Positions 34,825-44,818 of a DNA stretch of 64,000 nt are shown here, in pieces. This DNA is from Treponema bryantii (GTDB lineage Bacteria; Spirochaetota; Spirochaetia; Treponematales; Treponemataceae), in the NCBI RefSeq assembly GCF_036492245.1, contig NZ_AP025286.1, positions 2,294,001 to 2,358,000 of the forward strand, in the 5' to 3' direction. Under the pieces are notes generated by a model. That model searched no databases and was not told where the DNA came from. It saw only the letters and a program-made list of their open reading frames with translations. The translations under genes were made by a program, and so were the position numbers. How positions within the stretch are numbered: position 1 is the stretch's first letter; every line of letters starts with the position of its first letter.

Positions 34825-35367
34825 ATGCAGAACTCAAAAAAATCACTCTTTTTAATTGTTTTCCTAATAATCGTTTTCCATGCAAAAATTTTTGCTACAG
34901 CTTCCGGTGTTCAGATAAGCGGAAATCCAGGTCTTTTGATAAATGAAGAAGGCACAAAACTTGAAAACTTTACAGGACGTATTACGGGCACTATAAGACT
35001 AAACCGTATTCCTGTTGCAACAGGTTTTGGTCTGGAAGCAGGAAAAGAAGATTCTGATTTTGCATACGGATTTTATGGGTTTGCAGATTATTATGCTATA
35101 GATCTTCAGCTTAAAAATACCTGGAACTTTTATTCAGGCTTTGGTGCAGAAGCAAGTTTCCTTACCACAGATTTCAAAAACTGGGGAATAACAGCAGGTG
35201 CAAGATTCTTTGCCGGAATGAACTGGCTTTTCTGGGATAATTTTATGGAACTTTATATTCAGCAGAATGTAGTTCCCGGCTATGCAAAAAATCTGAGTGA
35301 TTCAGATTCTAAGGGAGTTTTTATTCTCAGCCTTCCGTTTGACGCTGGAATCCGATTTCATTTTTAA
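34825..35367 (+). CDS. Small exported beta-rich protein, possibly an outer-membrane barrel
   Basis: 180 residues from ATG 34825, with a signal peptide (KKSLFLIVFLIIVFHAKIFATA). The mature part has alternating aromatic strands (for example FGFADYYAIDLQLKNTW) and ends in phenylalanine (GIRFHF), a common feature of outer-membrane beta-barrels. It starts 10 bp after the ParB-like gene. A longer open frame from 34645 runs inside that gene and is not the real start. The last 41 bp overlap the convergent rlmJ gene. Confidence 0.7.
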   Translation: MQNSKKSLFLIVFLIIVFHAKIFATASGVQISGNPGLLINEEGTKLENFTGRITGTIRLNRIPVATGFGLEAGKEDSDFAYGFYGFADYYAIDLQLKNTWNFYSGFGAEASFLTTDFKNWGITAGARFFAGMNWLFWDNFMELYIQQNVVPGYAKNLSDSDSKGVFILSLPFDAGIRFHF

Positions 35368-36220
35368 TATATCCAATTACTGATTGAATCTCTTCTTCTA
35401 GTTTCCATGGAGAATTCAAAACAAGCATTCCGCTGCCATAAAGCCGTGGTGGATTTTTTCCGTTTTCAGCACGGAATTCTTCAAGAGACACTTCCTTATG
35501 TTCTGACTTATCAAAAACCTCTAGTCTCAAATCGCAGATTTCAATATTCTGATTTATAGCCCGCGCACCTTCGGTAATTCTGTCAAGCATAGCTTCAATC
35601 TCGCCCTCGCGATGGGCAAGCAGCGGATACCACAGCATAATAATACCGTTAGTCCATTTTTTATGAACTGCACAAATTGTATCTGCAGCATTCTCGTAGT
35701 CTGAGATTTCTTCATAACTCGGGTCAATAAGGACAGCTCCGCGCTTAGTCTGTGGTGGTGTCAGTGCTTTCAGTATCTCCCAGCCGCTTCTGTTATGCAC
35801 CTGAACAGCTGGGACTCCCTCGCACAGTCTTTTCATATTTTCACGAAGATTTTCAATTTCCTGTGGATGAAGCTCCGAAAGAATAAGAACATCCTGACTT
35901 CTCATAAATCGCCGTTCAATTTCCGGCGACCCCGGATAACGCGAATCAGAAAGATATGACTTTACAAAAGAAAGATAATCAGCAAAAGCAGAAGGAACAT
36001 CACCATCAGTTTTAGAAAAAACAGAAATCCCCTTCTCCGCCTCTCCAGTTTTCAGGCTGCGGCTATCGGTAAGATCATAAAGTCCGCTACCGCTATGAGT
36101 ATCAAAAAATGTATAAGGCTTTTCTTTTTTATTTAGAGATTTTATAACCTGAATTAAAACCGTATGTTTCAAAAGGTCTGCATGGTTTCCTGCATGAAAA
36201 ATGTGCTGATATGAAAGCAT
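35327..36220 (-). CDS. rlmJ: 23S rRNA (adenine-N6)-methyltransferase RlmJ
   Basis: 297 residues matching RlmJ, which methylates A2030 of 23S rRNA in E. coli. Characteristic are the N-terminal YQHIFHAGNHADLLKH, the SAM motif FFDTHSGSGLYDL, and the catalytic N6-methyltransferase motif, here DPSYE instead of the usual DPPYE. The substitution may affect activity slightly. The gene runs against the upstream operon and overlaps the exported-protein gene by 41 bp; it diverges from clpB. Confidence 0.92.
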   Translation of the reverse strand: MLSYQHIFHAGNHADLLKHTVLIQVIKSLNKKEKPYTFFDTHSGSGLYDLTDSRSLKTGEAEKGISVFSKTDGDVPSAFADYLSFVKSYLSDSRYPGSPEIERRFMRSQDVLILSELHPQEIENLRENMKRLCEGVPAVQVHNRSGWEILKALTPPQTKRGAVLIDPSYEEISDYENAADTICAVHKKWTNGIIMLWYPLLAHREGEIEAMLDRITEGARAINQNIEICDLRLEVFDKSEHKEVSLEEFRAENGKNPPRLYGSGMLVLNSPWKLEEEIQSVIGYIKNEIGFQRQTEG

Positions 36221-36289
36221 GGATGAATAATAACATAAAACTTGCCTTTAGTCACTTTCATTATTATTTTATAAAAGAAGGTGATGATT

Positions 36290-38878
36290 ATGAATTACGA
36301 AAATTTTACAATCAAAACACAGGAAGCCTTACAGGAGGCTTCTTCAATTGCCAACAAAAACGATAACTCAGAAATAGGAACCGAACATGTTCTGCAGGCT
36401 CTGCTTGAACAGCAGGACGGGCTCATTGCGCCTGTTGTAGAACGAGTCGGAGTTCCTTCAATAGAACTCATCAAAAAAGTTAAGGAACTTGTTTCTTCAA
36501 ATCCAAAAGTGTCTGGAGCCGCTCAGGTTTATTTGTCAGGTTCAATGCAGAAAGTACTTGCAAAAGCTGAAAATGAGATGACTGCCCTTCACGACCAGTA
36601 TCTTTCTACAGAGCATATTCTGCTTGCCATGACAGAAGCTGATGACCGTACAGGAGATCTTCTCCGCCGTTCCGGAATAAATCACAATTCTGTTTTTGAA
36701 GCACTTAAATCTGTACGTGGAAACCAGACTGTAGACAGTAATGATCCGGAAGCTAAAACACGCAGCCTTGAAAAATACTGCCGCGACCTTACAGCCGCAG
36801 CCCGTCAGGACAAGATTGATCCTGTAATCGGCCGTGATGAAGAAATTCGCCGTGTTATGCAGGTACTCTGCCGCCGTACAAAGAATAATCCGGTAATTAT
36901 CGGTGAGCCGGGTGTTGGTAAGACAGCCATTGTAGAAGGTCTTGCGCGTCGTATTGCTAGCGGCGATGTTCCGGAAAGTCTTAAAAATAAACGACTTCTC
37001 GCCCTCGATCTTGGTGCGCTTGTAGCCGGTGCTAAGTTCCGCGGTGAGTTTGAAGAGCGTCTTAAAGCGCTTATAACAGAAGTAACAAAGAGCGAAGGAC
37101 AGATTATACTCTTTATTGATGAACTTCACACCCTCGTTGGAGCAGGGGCAACAGAAGGAAGCATGGATGCCAGCAATCTTCTTAAGCCGGCCCTCGCCCG
37201 AGGTGAACTTCGTGCCATTGGCGCTACTACCCTCGACGAATACCGCAAGTATATAGAAAAAGACGCTGCCCTTGAGCGCCGTTTCCAGCAGGTATACTGT
37301 GCAGAGCCTAGTGTAGAAGACACAATTGCAATCCTCCGAGGTCTTCGCGAGAAATACGAAATCCATCACGGAGTTCGTATTGAGGATGAAGCTCTTGTTG
37401 CGGCAGCTACCCTTTCTAACAGATATATCACATCCCGCTTTATGCCGGATAAGGCAATTGATCTTGTTGATGAAGCAGCAAGCCGTCTTAAGATGGAAAT
37501 TGAAAGCCAGCCTACAGAACTCGATCAGGTTGAACGAAAAATGCTTCAGCTGCAGATTGAAAAGCAGTCATTGAGTAAGGAAGATGATGCTGCAAGTAAG
37601 GAAAGACTTTCAAAGCTTGAAAAAGAACTTTCGGAAATTACAGGACGCCGCGATGCAATGAAGCTTCAGTGGCAGAATGAAAAGGAAAATATTGATAAGT
37701 CACGTAAGATAAAAGAACAGCTTGAACAGGCGCGCTTTGAAGAAGAAAAGTTTACCCGCGAAGGAAATCTTGAAAAGGCTGCCGAGCTTAAATACAGCAC
37801 AATTCCTGCCCTTCAGAAGGACCTCGATGCAGCCCTAGCTGCAGAAAAGGAACGCGCAGAAGGCGGCAGAGATTCGCTTCTCCGCCAGTCTGTAACAGAA
37901 GAAGATATTGCAAAGGTTGTTTCTACCTGGACTGGTATTCCTGTTGCAAAAATGATGACAGGTGAAAAGCAGAAATATCTTGAACTTGAAAATGTACTTC
38001 ACAAGAGAGTTGTCGGACAGGATGAGGCTGTTAATGTTGTAAGTGACGCAATCCGCCGTAACCGCAGTGGTCTCAATGATCCAAACAAGCCGCTCGGAAG
38101 TTTTATGTTCATAGGACCAACAGGCGTTGGCAAAACTGAGCTTGCAAAAACTCTTGCAGACTTCCTTTTCAACGATGAAAAGGCTCTCACCCGAATTGAT
38201 ATGTCTGAGTACATGGAAAAGTTCAGTGTGACACGTCTTATTGGAGCACCTCCGGGATACGTTGGCTACGATGAAGGTGGTCAGCTCACAGAAGCCGTTC
38301 GCCGCCGACCATACAGCGTTATTCTTTTTGATGAAGTTGAAAAGGCTCACCCGGATGTATTCAATGTATTGCTGCAGGTACTCGATGACGGCCGTCTTAC
38401 AGACGGACAGGGCCGTGTCGTAGACTTTAAGAATACGATTATCATCATGACAAGCAACCTTGGAAGTGACCTTATTCTCGAAGCTGCAGAAAAAGGTGAA
38501 ACAGGCGACAGCGTTAAAGACAAAATAAACGTTCTTTTGCGCCAGACCTTCCGTCCAGAGTTCCTGAACCGTATTGACGAAATCGTAATGTTCCAGCAGC
38601 TAGGTAAAGAGCATATTGCCTCTATCATTAAGCTGCAGCTTGAACGAGTACAGAGCCGTCTTGCAGACCGCAAAATTACTTTGGACTTTGACCAGAGTGC
38701 AATGGACTTCCTGTGCGAAAAAGGCTACGACCCGACAATGGGCGCACGTCCGGTTAAGAGAGCAATTCAGACTTATGTTGAAAATACTCTGGCTCGAGAA
38801 TTACTTGCAGGTAATGTACGGGACGGAGATGTGATTAAGATTAAGTCGGATGATGGAAAGCTGATATTCAGCAGATAA
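36290..38878 (+). CDS. clpB: ClpB disaggregase (Hsp100)
   Basis: About 862 residues: the N-domain ([13 protein letters not shown]), first AAA module with Walker [10 protein letters not shown] (about 205) and Walker [13 protein letters not shown], the coiled-coil middle domain (about 400-520), and the second AAA module with [10 protein letters not shown] (about 610) and [10 protein letters not shown]. ClpB works with DnaK to rescue aggregated proteins. The start at 36290 is supported by AGAAGG upstream; GTG 36281 and ATG 36284 are less suited. A TTGCCT-17-TATTTT pair (36242-36270) is a weak promoter candidate; no HrcA (CIRCE) repeat is seen. Confidence 0.97.
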   Translation: MNYENFTIKTQEALQEASSIANKNDNSEIGTEHVLQALLEQQDGLIAPVVERVGVPSIELIKKVKELVSSNPKVSGAAQVYLSGSMQKVLAKAENEMTALHDQYLSTEHILLAMTEADDRTGDLLRRSGINHNSVFEALKSVRGNQTVDSNDPEAKTRSLEKYCRDLTAAARQDKIDPVIGRDEEIRRVMQVLCRRTKNNPVIIGEPGVGKTAIVEGLARRIASGDVPESLKNKRLLALDLGALVAGAKFRGEFEERLKALITEVTKSEGQIILFIDELHTLVGAGATEGSMDASNLLKPALARGELRAIGATTLDEYRKYIEKDAALERRFQQVYCAEPSVEDTIAILRGLREKYEIHHGVRIEDEALVAAATLSNRYITSRFMPDKAIDLVDEAASRLKMEIESQPTELDQVERKMLQLQIEKQSLSKEDDAASKERLSKLEKELSEITGRRDAMKLQWQNEKENIDKSRKIKEQLEQARFEEEKFTREGNLEKAAELKYSTIPALQKDLDAALAAEKERAEGGRDSLLRQSVTEEDIAKVVSTWTGIPVAKMMTGEKQKYLELENVLHKRVVGQDEAVNVVSDAIRRNRSGLNDPNKPLGSFMFIGPTGVGKTELAKTLADFLFNDEKALTRIDMSEYMEKFSVTRLIGAPPGYVGYDEGGQLTEAVRRRPYSVILFDEVEKAHPDVFNVLLQVLDDGRLTDGQGRVVDFKNTIIIMTSNLGSDLILEAAEKGETGDSVKDKINVLLRQTFRPEFLNRIDEIVMFQQLGKEHIASIIKLQLERVQSRLADRKITLDFDQSAMDFLCEKGYDPTMGARPVKRAIQTYVENTLARELLAGNVRDGDVIKIKSDDGKLIFSR

Positions 38879-38891
38879 ATAACCGCAGAAC

Positions 38892-40067
38892 TTAGAACTC
38901 GCCATCTTCGATATGACCGAACTCGCAGAACACTTTCTGAAGTGTAGCGTGTTCGATCTGTTCGAGGGTGCTGCCAATATGCTTATAGAGTTTTATTTCG
39001 CCTGTACCAGAACCACCTTCAAGAACGTTCAGAATTTTTCTCTGTCCTTCAGGCAGCTCAATAGTACGGTTATTTAATTCACGGATTTTGCAGAAAACAT
39101 CAATATCAATAACCCATTCCTTGCTGTTCAGGCTTGCACTCCAGTGAAGCAGATTTTCTTCCGGATTATCATTCTCTGGCATCTGGGTACAATCCCACAC
39201 AACAGAGAACTGACGCTTAGAACCATCAGCACAAAGCTCAATATCAATATCTTCAAATTTTCCTACAAATGAAACACGGTCATCAAAAATACCTTTTACA
39301 GCAAATGAAGATTCAAAAAGAGTTTTTCCAGAAATCACACTTGTAAGATTTGCAGAAGAAAGATGGAAGAATGGTTCTGGTATTCCTTTGCCCCAGAAAC
39401 GTTCCGAATAACCATTACATCGCTTTGGATCAATCGCATATTCATCACCATCAAAATGAATTGAACCGGTATATACTGTCTGAAGTCCAAAAGGAAACCA
39501 TCTTATTAAATCAGATTTATAACCGTTGGTATAATCTTTGGTAATTGTATAATTGATATCCCATTTAGCATAGCCATAATCACACAATAGTTCCGGATGG
39601 GCTGCATGCTCTTCCTGAGGAACATTTATAAAACCGCCGATTTTATTTTCGTTGAAGTATTTGTTATCTACAATGATTTCAAAAGGTTTATTACTGAAAT
39701 GAACTTGTTTAACCGGATAATAAGAACAGAATTGCTTTCCTTCTTTGCCAAAAGCACCGACTCTTACAGCACAGTAAGAAGGCTGAACTATAGCTTCTGT
39801 TGAAAGATCTTTTGCAGAATCAGTACCGGCAAGTGCATATTGCAAATCTTCTGCAGAAATACTTACCCGTGGCTTAAAACCTAACTGAACAGCATCGCTT
39901 GAATTCCAGGGATTGAGCATTTCGAACTCAATATAGAACATCTGTTCTGCCCCAGTAGAAGTATTAACGGCATTAAAAACAAAACGCCAGAAATTAAGTC
40001 CAAGCTTTTTCTTTGCGCCTGTAAATCCGAATTTATAATCATTTGAAAGTTTTGTATTCGACTTCAT
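38892..40067 (-). CDS. Tocopherol-cyclase-like domain protein
   Basis: 391 residues, no signal peptide. The pattern of the tocopherol-cyclase-like family as seen in some Firmicutes proteins is recognisable from memory: an N-terminal GFTGAKKKLGLNFWRF, then FYIEFEMLNPW, CNGYSERFWGKG in the middle and GGSGTGEIKLYK near the end. Those proteins are not known to make tocopherol in anaerobes; they probably bind or modify lipophilic molecules. AAAGG lies upstream of the ATG. It converges on clpB and is 168 bp downstream of a small gene in the same direction, behind that gene's terminator. Confidence 0.65.
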   Translation of the reverse strand: MKSNTKLSNDYKFGFTGAKKKLGLNFWRFVFNAVNTSTGAEQMFYIEFEMLNPWNSSDAVQLGFKPRVSISAEDLQYALAGTDSAKDLSTEAIVQPSYCAVRVGAFGKEGKQFCSYYPVKQVHFSNKPFEIIVDNKYFNENKIGGFINVPQEEHAAHPELLCDYGYAKWDINYTITKDYTNGYKSDLIRWFPFGLQTVYTGSIHFDGDEYAIDPKRCNGYSERFWGKGIPEPFFHLSSANLTSVISGKTLFESSFAVKGIFDDRVSFVGKFEDIDIELCADGSKRQFSVVWDCTQMPENDNPEENLLHWSASLNSKEWVIDIDVFCKIRELNNRTIELPEGQRKILNVLEGGSGTGEIKLYKHIGSTLEQIEHATLQKVFCEFGHIEDGEF

Positions 40068-40140
40068 GTTAAAAAACCTTTATAAGAAACCTATTCTCTT
40101 ATATTGTCGACATTTATAGATAGAACTTGATTGAAAAACA

Positions 40141-40188
40141 AAAAAAAGCCGTCTGAATCCAGAAAGGAATCAACGACAGCTTTTTTTC
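40141..40188 (-). terminator. Terminator of the 72-residue gene
   Basis: On the minus strand, GCTGTC and GACGGC (one G-T pair) enclose imperfectly paired GATTCC/GGATTC, followed by eight T. A-rich flanks on the other strand make it potentially bidirectional. Confidence 0.65.
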
Positions 40189-40235
40189 TATAAAATAATT
40201 ATACTTTTATCTATCAGGAATGATTTTTCCCAAAA

Positions 40236-40454
40236 CTACTTAAAGAGTTTATCGATGGACTTATTAAGTTCCTTCTGTTCTTCTGGGAAATTGTCGTTCA
40301 AGTACTCAAAGCACTCTACGGCTGCACGCTGCGCATGCTCATACCAGATTTCATAAAGCTCACTCTTAAGTTCTCCACCTGGAAAAGGAGCTCCCTGAAC
40401 ATCCGAAACCAAATCTCTAAGCATTTTGACGCATTGTTTTGTCTTTTTATCCAT
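40236..40454 (-). CDS. Small conserved-looking protein, unknown function
   Basis: 72 residues, soluble and helical, with no motif I recognise (it contains GAPFPGGELKSELYEIWYEH). An excellent ribosome-binding site (AGGAGA) and the terminator directly behind it support a real gene. It follows the M16C protease gene by 42 bp in the same direction and may be co-transcribed. Confidence 0.7.
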   Translation of the reverse strand: MDKKTKQCVKMLRDLVSDVQGAPFPGGELKSELYEIWYEHAQRAAVECFEYLNDNFPEEQKELNKSIDKLFK

Positions 40455-40496
40455 AACCTGTATCTCCTTTCCATATTATGGAATGCTTTAAAAATA

Positions 40497-43400
40497 TTAT
40501 AAAGGAATTTTTATATTATTTCCAGCAGAATTTTTTGTTTTAGCAGAATTATTACTGAATACAGCTTTTGAACATTGTTTTTGAGCTGATTCGTAAAATC
40601 TGTCGCAAGCCTTTTCTACATCCTCTTCCGTAACTTCAAGAAGATTATCAACACGCACCTGTTTAAATCTCTGAGGATTACCATACAGCATACCTTCAAA
40701 ACTTCTGGCTCCCCTATCCTTCGGACTGGCAGGAACTATAGCATTTCCGTAATTAGATACTATAGTTTTTTCAACTTCTTCCTTAGAAATTGGTGTACTG
40801 CATAATTCTTTCAAAGACTGAAGATAAACTTCAATTGATTTTTCCGGGGTTGGATCACGATACGTTGTCATGATAACCTGCTTTTCAATACTGTCTACCC
40901 AACAGGAAGCACCGTATGCACCACCAGTTGTACGGATTTTATCCCAAAGTGTATGATTTGAAAGCCATGCCGCAAAAACATTTTCTGCAGAAGCTTCTTT
41001 TGTTAGATAACTTGATGAAGGTATAATTGCCGAAGCATAGCCGGTTTGTCCCGGAACATTCAGAAATTGTATTTTATCATCCTTACAAGCTTCAAAATCA
41101 CTAATATATGGAGAAAGCTCATCCATTGTATAATGATGGCCTGGAAGCAGTTTTGTAAGCTGTGCCTTTTTAGCAAAATCAGAAAGCAAAGGTTTAAGTT
41201 TTTTGAGTGAATCACTATCTGAAGTAATATGTATTATACCACCTGCTTTTAAGCATTCTTTATACATATAACTGAACATTTTCAGCATTTTTTTAGCATC
41301 ATGCTTTTTATAGCTTTCTACTGTATGAAGCTGACTCACACCCCACATAATTTCATTCAATGCCAGATTTTCATTCCAGCCGGCACGGGCACGTTTTTGA
41401 GTGTAATCACGGCCATTAGAAATAATGCTGTTTTTCTTTTCAGCTTTAAGCTCTGTCATCAAAGTTTCAAGATGTTTTTTATCATCAAAATCCATCTTTG
41501 TGATTATTTCTGCAAGCATATCCAAGGCTTCTTCTGCACGTTCTGTCAAAGCTTTACAGATTAATCCAACCCAGTTTCGGCCACAGAAATTATAAGCTCT
41601 GTATTTATCAGCTTCTGCAATACAATCTGGAGCATCAGGTATTGAACCGGAAAGCGTACGCCCCCAGATATCTCCCATTACGCAGGAAGATTGAGCTGTA
41701 CACTTATCCCAGCCTTTTCCATTCCAACCGAGATTAGTAAGTACATCTGCAAAGAAAGGTATATGCTGAAGATATTCTGCAGGCAGCCTGTCAAACGGAA
41801 ATAAAACATCAACATAGAAAATACCGTTGGTGTCTTCCTGACTGATAAAAAGAGGAATATCAGAATCATCTGCACCAGTAATAAACTCCAGTGTTGTTTC
41901 TGGGATATCTATTGAACGCTCAAGTTCGCAGATTTTTGTTGTTGGGATGCAGGCTGTTTCTTCAGAAGTCTCAATATGCTGCTGATAAGCATGCAATTCA
42001 TCGAGATCTTTCTTAAGCTGAACCTTATCAAGATTCTGTTCAAGGCGTTCAATGAGCAGTTTTTCTGCTGCTTCACGTTCCTTAAAATAGTTCTCTGAAG
42101 GCTCTGAAACAAAACGCACCTTAACAGACGGATCTAAGAAGTATTTTTTGATAAGTTTTTTTGTATATTCCGGGTCCTTATGCAGTTCAGCCTTAACTCT
42201 TTCAAAAGATGTAATTGGAGCGAGATGTCTTGAACAAACATCTCCGTTACACCAGCCCTTCAAAGTTTTTTCCATAAGCTGAATAGAGAATGGTCCCCAA
42301 TATCTGTTAACTTCGCGCAAGGTAAAATCAATACCCATTACAGCAGAATCGATATCTTCCTGTGAAACCCCATTCTCGTAAATTTCGTTTAGCGTTTTTT
42401 CTACAAGGTTAAAGACCTTTTCTTCATTTCCCTTTTTTACGCCCCAGAGACCTGCACAGAAGAACTCCTCACGGAATTGACCAAAACTCTGAAACTGTAC
42501 ATCATCACCAAGTTTTGAATCTTTTAAGGCGCGAGCAAGCGGTGAACTGTCATTTCCACACAACACTTCACATAGGAAAAGTTTTTCAATATCAGCTTTA
42601 CCGGCATACCAGTTCAGAGAAACAAAGCTTCCTGTAGAGCCTGTTTCTGGAGCTAAGGTTTTTAGCGAGCATGATTCCTGCAGAAAATTCAAAGTTTGAA
42701 GATTCTTTATATCCATCTTTATGACAGGCTTTTTAGAATCAATATCAATATTGCAGATTGCCCCACCCTCGCGGCAGTCATATTTCTTTATGAGACGGCC
42801 GATAAAACGTTCATCAATAAAATCCAGCTGCTGATAGGTTGGAATATCACCATACAAAAATAAAAGACAGTTATCCGGACTATAAAACTTCTGATGAAAA
42901 TCAAGAAACTCCTGGTAAGTCAGTTCAGGAATGTGCAGCGGATCTCCACCAGAATCAAATGCAGGATAACTGTTTGGGAACATTGCAAAAATAAGATCAC
43001 TGAAAGCAATAGGCTGGAATGAAGAATAATTTCCCTTCATTTCATTATAAACAACGCCCTGAATGCTGAGTTTTCCCTCTTCGTCCATTTCTACACGATG
43101 CCCTTCCTGAATAAAGGTTGCGTGATCCAGTTTTGGGAAGAATACTGCATCACCGTAAACGTCCATCATATTAAAATAATCAGCGCGTACTACTGAAGCT
43201 CCCGGATAAACAGTTTTATCCGGATATGTAAGGGCATTCAAGAAAGTATTAAGGCTTGTCGAAGCAAGTGTAATAAATGGCTCTTTTAAAGGATATTTTT
43301 CACTTCCGCACAAAACTGAGTGTTCCATAATATGTGCAACACCACGGGAAGTTTTGTCGAGTGTACGGAATGCATAAGCAAAAAGATTTTCTTTATCGTC

Positions 43401-43547
43401 TTTGATAATATGATAAACTTCCAGACCGGTAATCTTATGGCGCAGATATACAGCTCGGGCCTTGTAATCAGGAAGTTCATCAATAGCAAGCAGTACAAAG
43501 TCCTTGTAAGCTTTGCCAATATTGGCTGGGTCAGTAAAATTAAACAT
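40497..43547 (-). CDS. M16C-family zinc metalloprotease (presequence-protease type)
   Basis: 1016 residues with the M16C architecture of PreP/Cym1-like peptidases. The inverted zinc motif HxxEH is HIMEH at about residues 71-75, followed by GSEKYPLKEPF and LNALTYPDKTVYP, hallmarks of the family. The second half is the inactive partner domain closing the chamber. These enzymes degrade short unfolded peptides. There is no signal peptide, so it is cytoplasmic. GAGG precedes the ATG. It starts 13 bp after fliG1, suggesting co-transcription with a flagellar gene. Confidence 0.93.
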   Translation of the reverse strand: MFNFTDPANIGKAYKDFVLLAIDELPDYKARAVYLRHKITGLEVYHIIKDDKENLFAYAFRTLDKTSRGVAHIMEHSVLCGSEKYPLKEPFITLASTSLNTFLNALTYPDKTVYPGASVVRADYFNMMDVYGDAVFFPKLDHATFIQEGHRVEMDEEGKLSIQGVVYNEMKGNYSSFQPIAFSDLIFAMFPNSYPAFDSGGDPLHIPELTYQEFLDFHQKFYSPDNCLLFLYGDIPTYQQLDFIDERFIGRLIKKYDCREGGAICNIDIDSKKPVIKMDIKNLQTLNFLQESCSLKTLAPETGSTGSFVSLNWYAGKADIEKLFLCEVLCGNDSSPLARALKDSKLGDDVQFQSFGQFREEFFCAGLWGVKKGNEEKVFNLVEKTLNEIYENGVSQEDIDSAVMGIDFTLREVNRYWGPFSIQLMEKTLKGWCNGDVCSRHLAPITSFERVKAELHKDPEYTKKLIKKYFLDPSVKVRFVSEPSENYFKEREAAEKLLIERLEQNLDKVQLKKDLDELHAYQQHIETSEETACIPTTKICELERSIDIPETTLEFITGADDSDIPLFISQEDTNGIFYVDVLFPFDRLPAEYLQHIPFFADVLTNLGWNGKGWDKCTAQSSCVMGDIWGRTLSGSIPDAPDCIAEADKYRAYNFCGRNWVGLICKALTERAEEALDMLAEIITKMDFDDKKHLETLMTELKAEKKNSIISNGRDYTQKRARAGWNENLALNEIMWGVSQLHTVESYKKHDAKKMLKMFSYMYKECLKAGGIIHITSDSDSLKKLKPLLSDFAKKAQLTKLLPGHHYTMDELSPYISDFEACKDDKIQFLNVPGQTGYASAIIPSSSYLTKEASAENVFAAWLSNHTLWDKIRTTGGAYGASCWVDSIEKQVIMTTYRDPTPEKSIEVYLQSLKELCSTPISKEEVEKTIVSNYGNAIVPASPKDRGARSFEGMLYGNPQRFKQVRVDNLLEVTEEDVEKACDRFYESAQKQCSKAVFSNNSAKTKNSAGNNIKIPL

Positions 43548-43560
43548 GTATAAACCTCAA

Positions 43561-44796
43561 TTAAACGAAGACGTCATCGTTCCTGTCTTTTATGATAAGA
43601 TGTCCCTCTTCGAATGCACGACGCAGTTTGCTGAAGAATTCCGAAGTTATACGTTCACAGTCACTTCGGCGCATAGGCTTTAAGATATCTTCCTGTGCGC
43701 GAACTTCGGCACGACGACCTGCAGAAATATTGCTGAGGATTTTTTCACGGAAATCATCCGGTTTTGCAGCTATAAGATAAGCAATATCTACTTCTGTCAT
43801 TTCACGGAGTTTTTCCTGAACAAAGCGGTCGTCTGATTTTACAACATCATCCATTGTAAAGAGACGGCTTCGTAAATCCTGTCCTAAATCAGGATCATCT
43901 TCAGAAAGATAAGTAAGTATATCATTTTCAGCTCCTGCATCCATCTTTTTAAGAATCTGTGCAAGTGCGTTACGTCCATCTATATTCTCTGCTTTTTCAA
44001 CAGTCTGATTCAAAGATTTTTCGTGCATAGCCTGATCTACACGGCGAAGAACATCCGGGCTCACAGGCTCCATTTTTGCAAGCCGCATAACAACTTCTTT
44101 CTTCTCTTCTGGAGTCATAAGGTTGATGATTTTTGCAGCTTTTTTCGGATTAAGATGAGAAAGAACCATACTCTGCACACCAGGATTTTCATCTTTTATA
44201 AGCAGATATACACGTTCATTGTCAGCATCTCTAAGATAGGTAAAAGGAACCTTACCTTCGAGCGGCATAGCTTTTTTAAGCAGCTCGTCTGCACGCTTTT
44301 TTCCATATGCTTTTTCAAGCATTTCTCTGGCAGTTTCTACGCCGCCTTCTTCACGGGCCTTATTAAGAAGTCCGTTAAATTCCTCCATAATAACGGCAGC
44401 TTCTTCTTTGCTTACTGTTCTTATAGAGGCAATTTCAGGAATTATTTTTTCAATCTGAGATTCAGAAAGATGTGGAAGAATTTTAGCAGCTTCATCTTCG
44501 CCAATGAGCAGAAGGAATTTTGCAACCCGGCGGTAAACGGAATCTTTTCCGTCTGGAGTCTGTTCAACAGGAACCTTTAACAGGCCGCCGGTTTTAAGAT
44601 AATCAACAGTATTATCCAGTGCCTGCGATGGAGACTGCTTTTTTTGTGTAAGATCTTCTGCCTTTATATCTTTTGTGAAAACTGTCTTCTGAAAATTGTT
44701 TTCTGATTTTTGTACTGAGGGAGTCTCATTAACAGGAACTGGAATTCCCTCAGTATTTTTAGTATAAGCTTTGGCACGAAAATCCTTAACATTCAT
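43561..44796 (-). CDS. fliG: FliG paralogue (FliG1 type), flagellar switch-like protein
   Basis: 411 residues, longer than canonical FliG (about 335) because of a ~75-residue N-terminal extension. The FliG domains follow: the N-domain (AKFLLLIGEDEAAKILPHL), middle (MVLSHLNPKKAAKII) and C-terminal motor domain (FTMDDVVKSDDRFVQEKLRE, then REKILSNISAGRRAEV). Charged motor residues are largely kept. Spirochaetes have two FliG proteins: FliG2 in the main flagellar operon and FliG1 elsewhere. The absence of fliF and fliH nearby and the divergent sequence favour FliG1. No Shine-Dalgarno sequence; an extended -10 (TGATAAAAT, -10 at 44806-44811) ends 9 nt before the ATG. Confidence 0.85.
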   Translation of the reverse strand: MNVKDFRAKAYTKNTEGIPVPVNETPSVQKSENNFQKTVFTKDIKAEDLTQKKQSPSQALDNTVDYLKTGGLLKVPVEQTPDGKDSVYRRVAKFLLLIGEDEAAKILPHLSESQIEKIIPEIASIRTVSKEEAAVIMEEFNGLLNKAREEGGVETAREMLEKAYGKKRADELLKKAMPLEGKVPFTYLRDADNERVYLLIKDENPGVQSMVLSHLNPKKAAKIINLMTPEEKKEVVMRLAKMEPVSPDVLRRVDQAMHEKSLNQTVEKAENIDGRNALAQILKKMDAGAENDILTYLSEDDPDLGQDLRSRLFTMDDVVKSDDRFVQEKLREMTEVDIAYLIAAKPDDFREKILSNISAGRRAEVRAQEDILKPMRRSDCERITSEFFSKLRRAFEEGHLIIKDRNDDVFV

Positions 44797-44818
44797 AATG
44801 TTAATATTTTATCACATA

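Noticed and set aside
36542-37369. 275-codon open frame antisense to clpB
   Set aside because: Composition is that of a shadow of clpB codons (Cys-, Phe- and Ile-rich); no family features and no ribosome-binding site.
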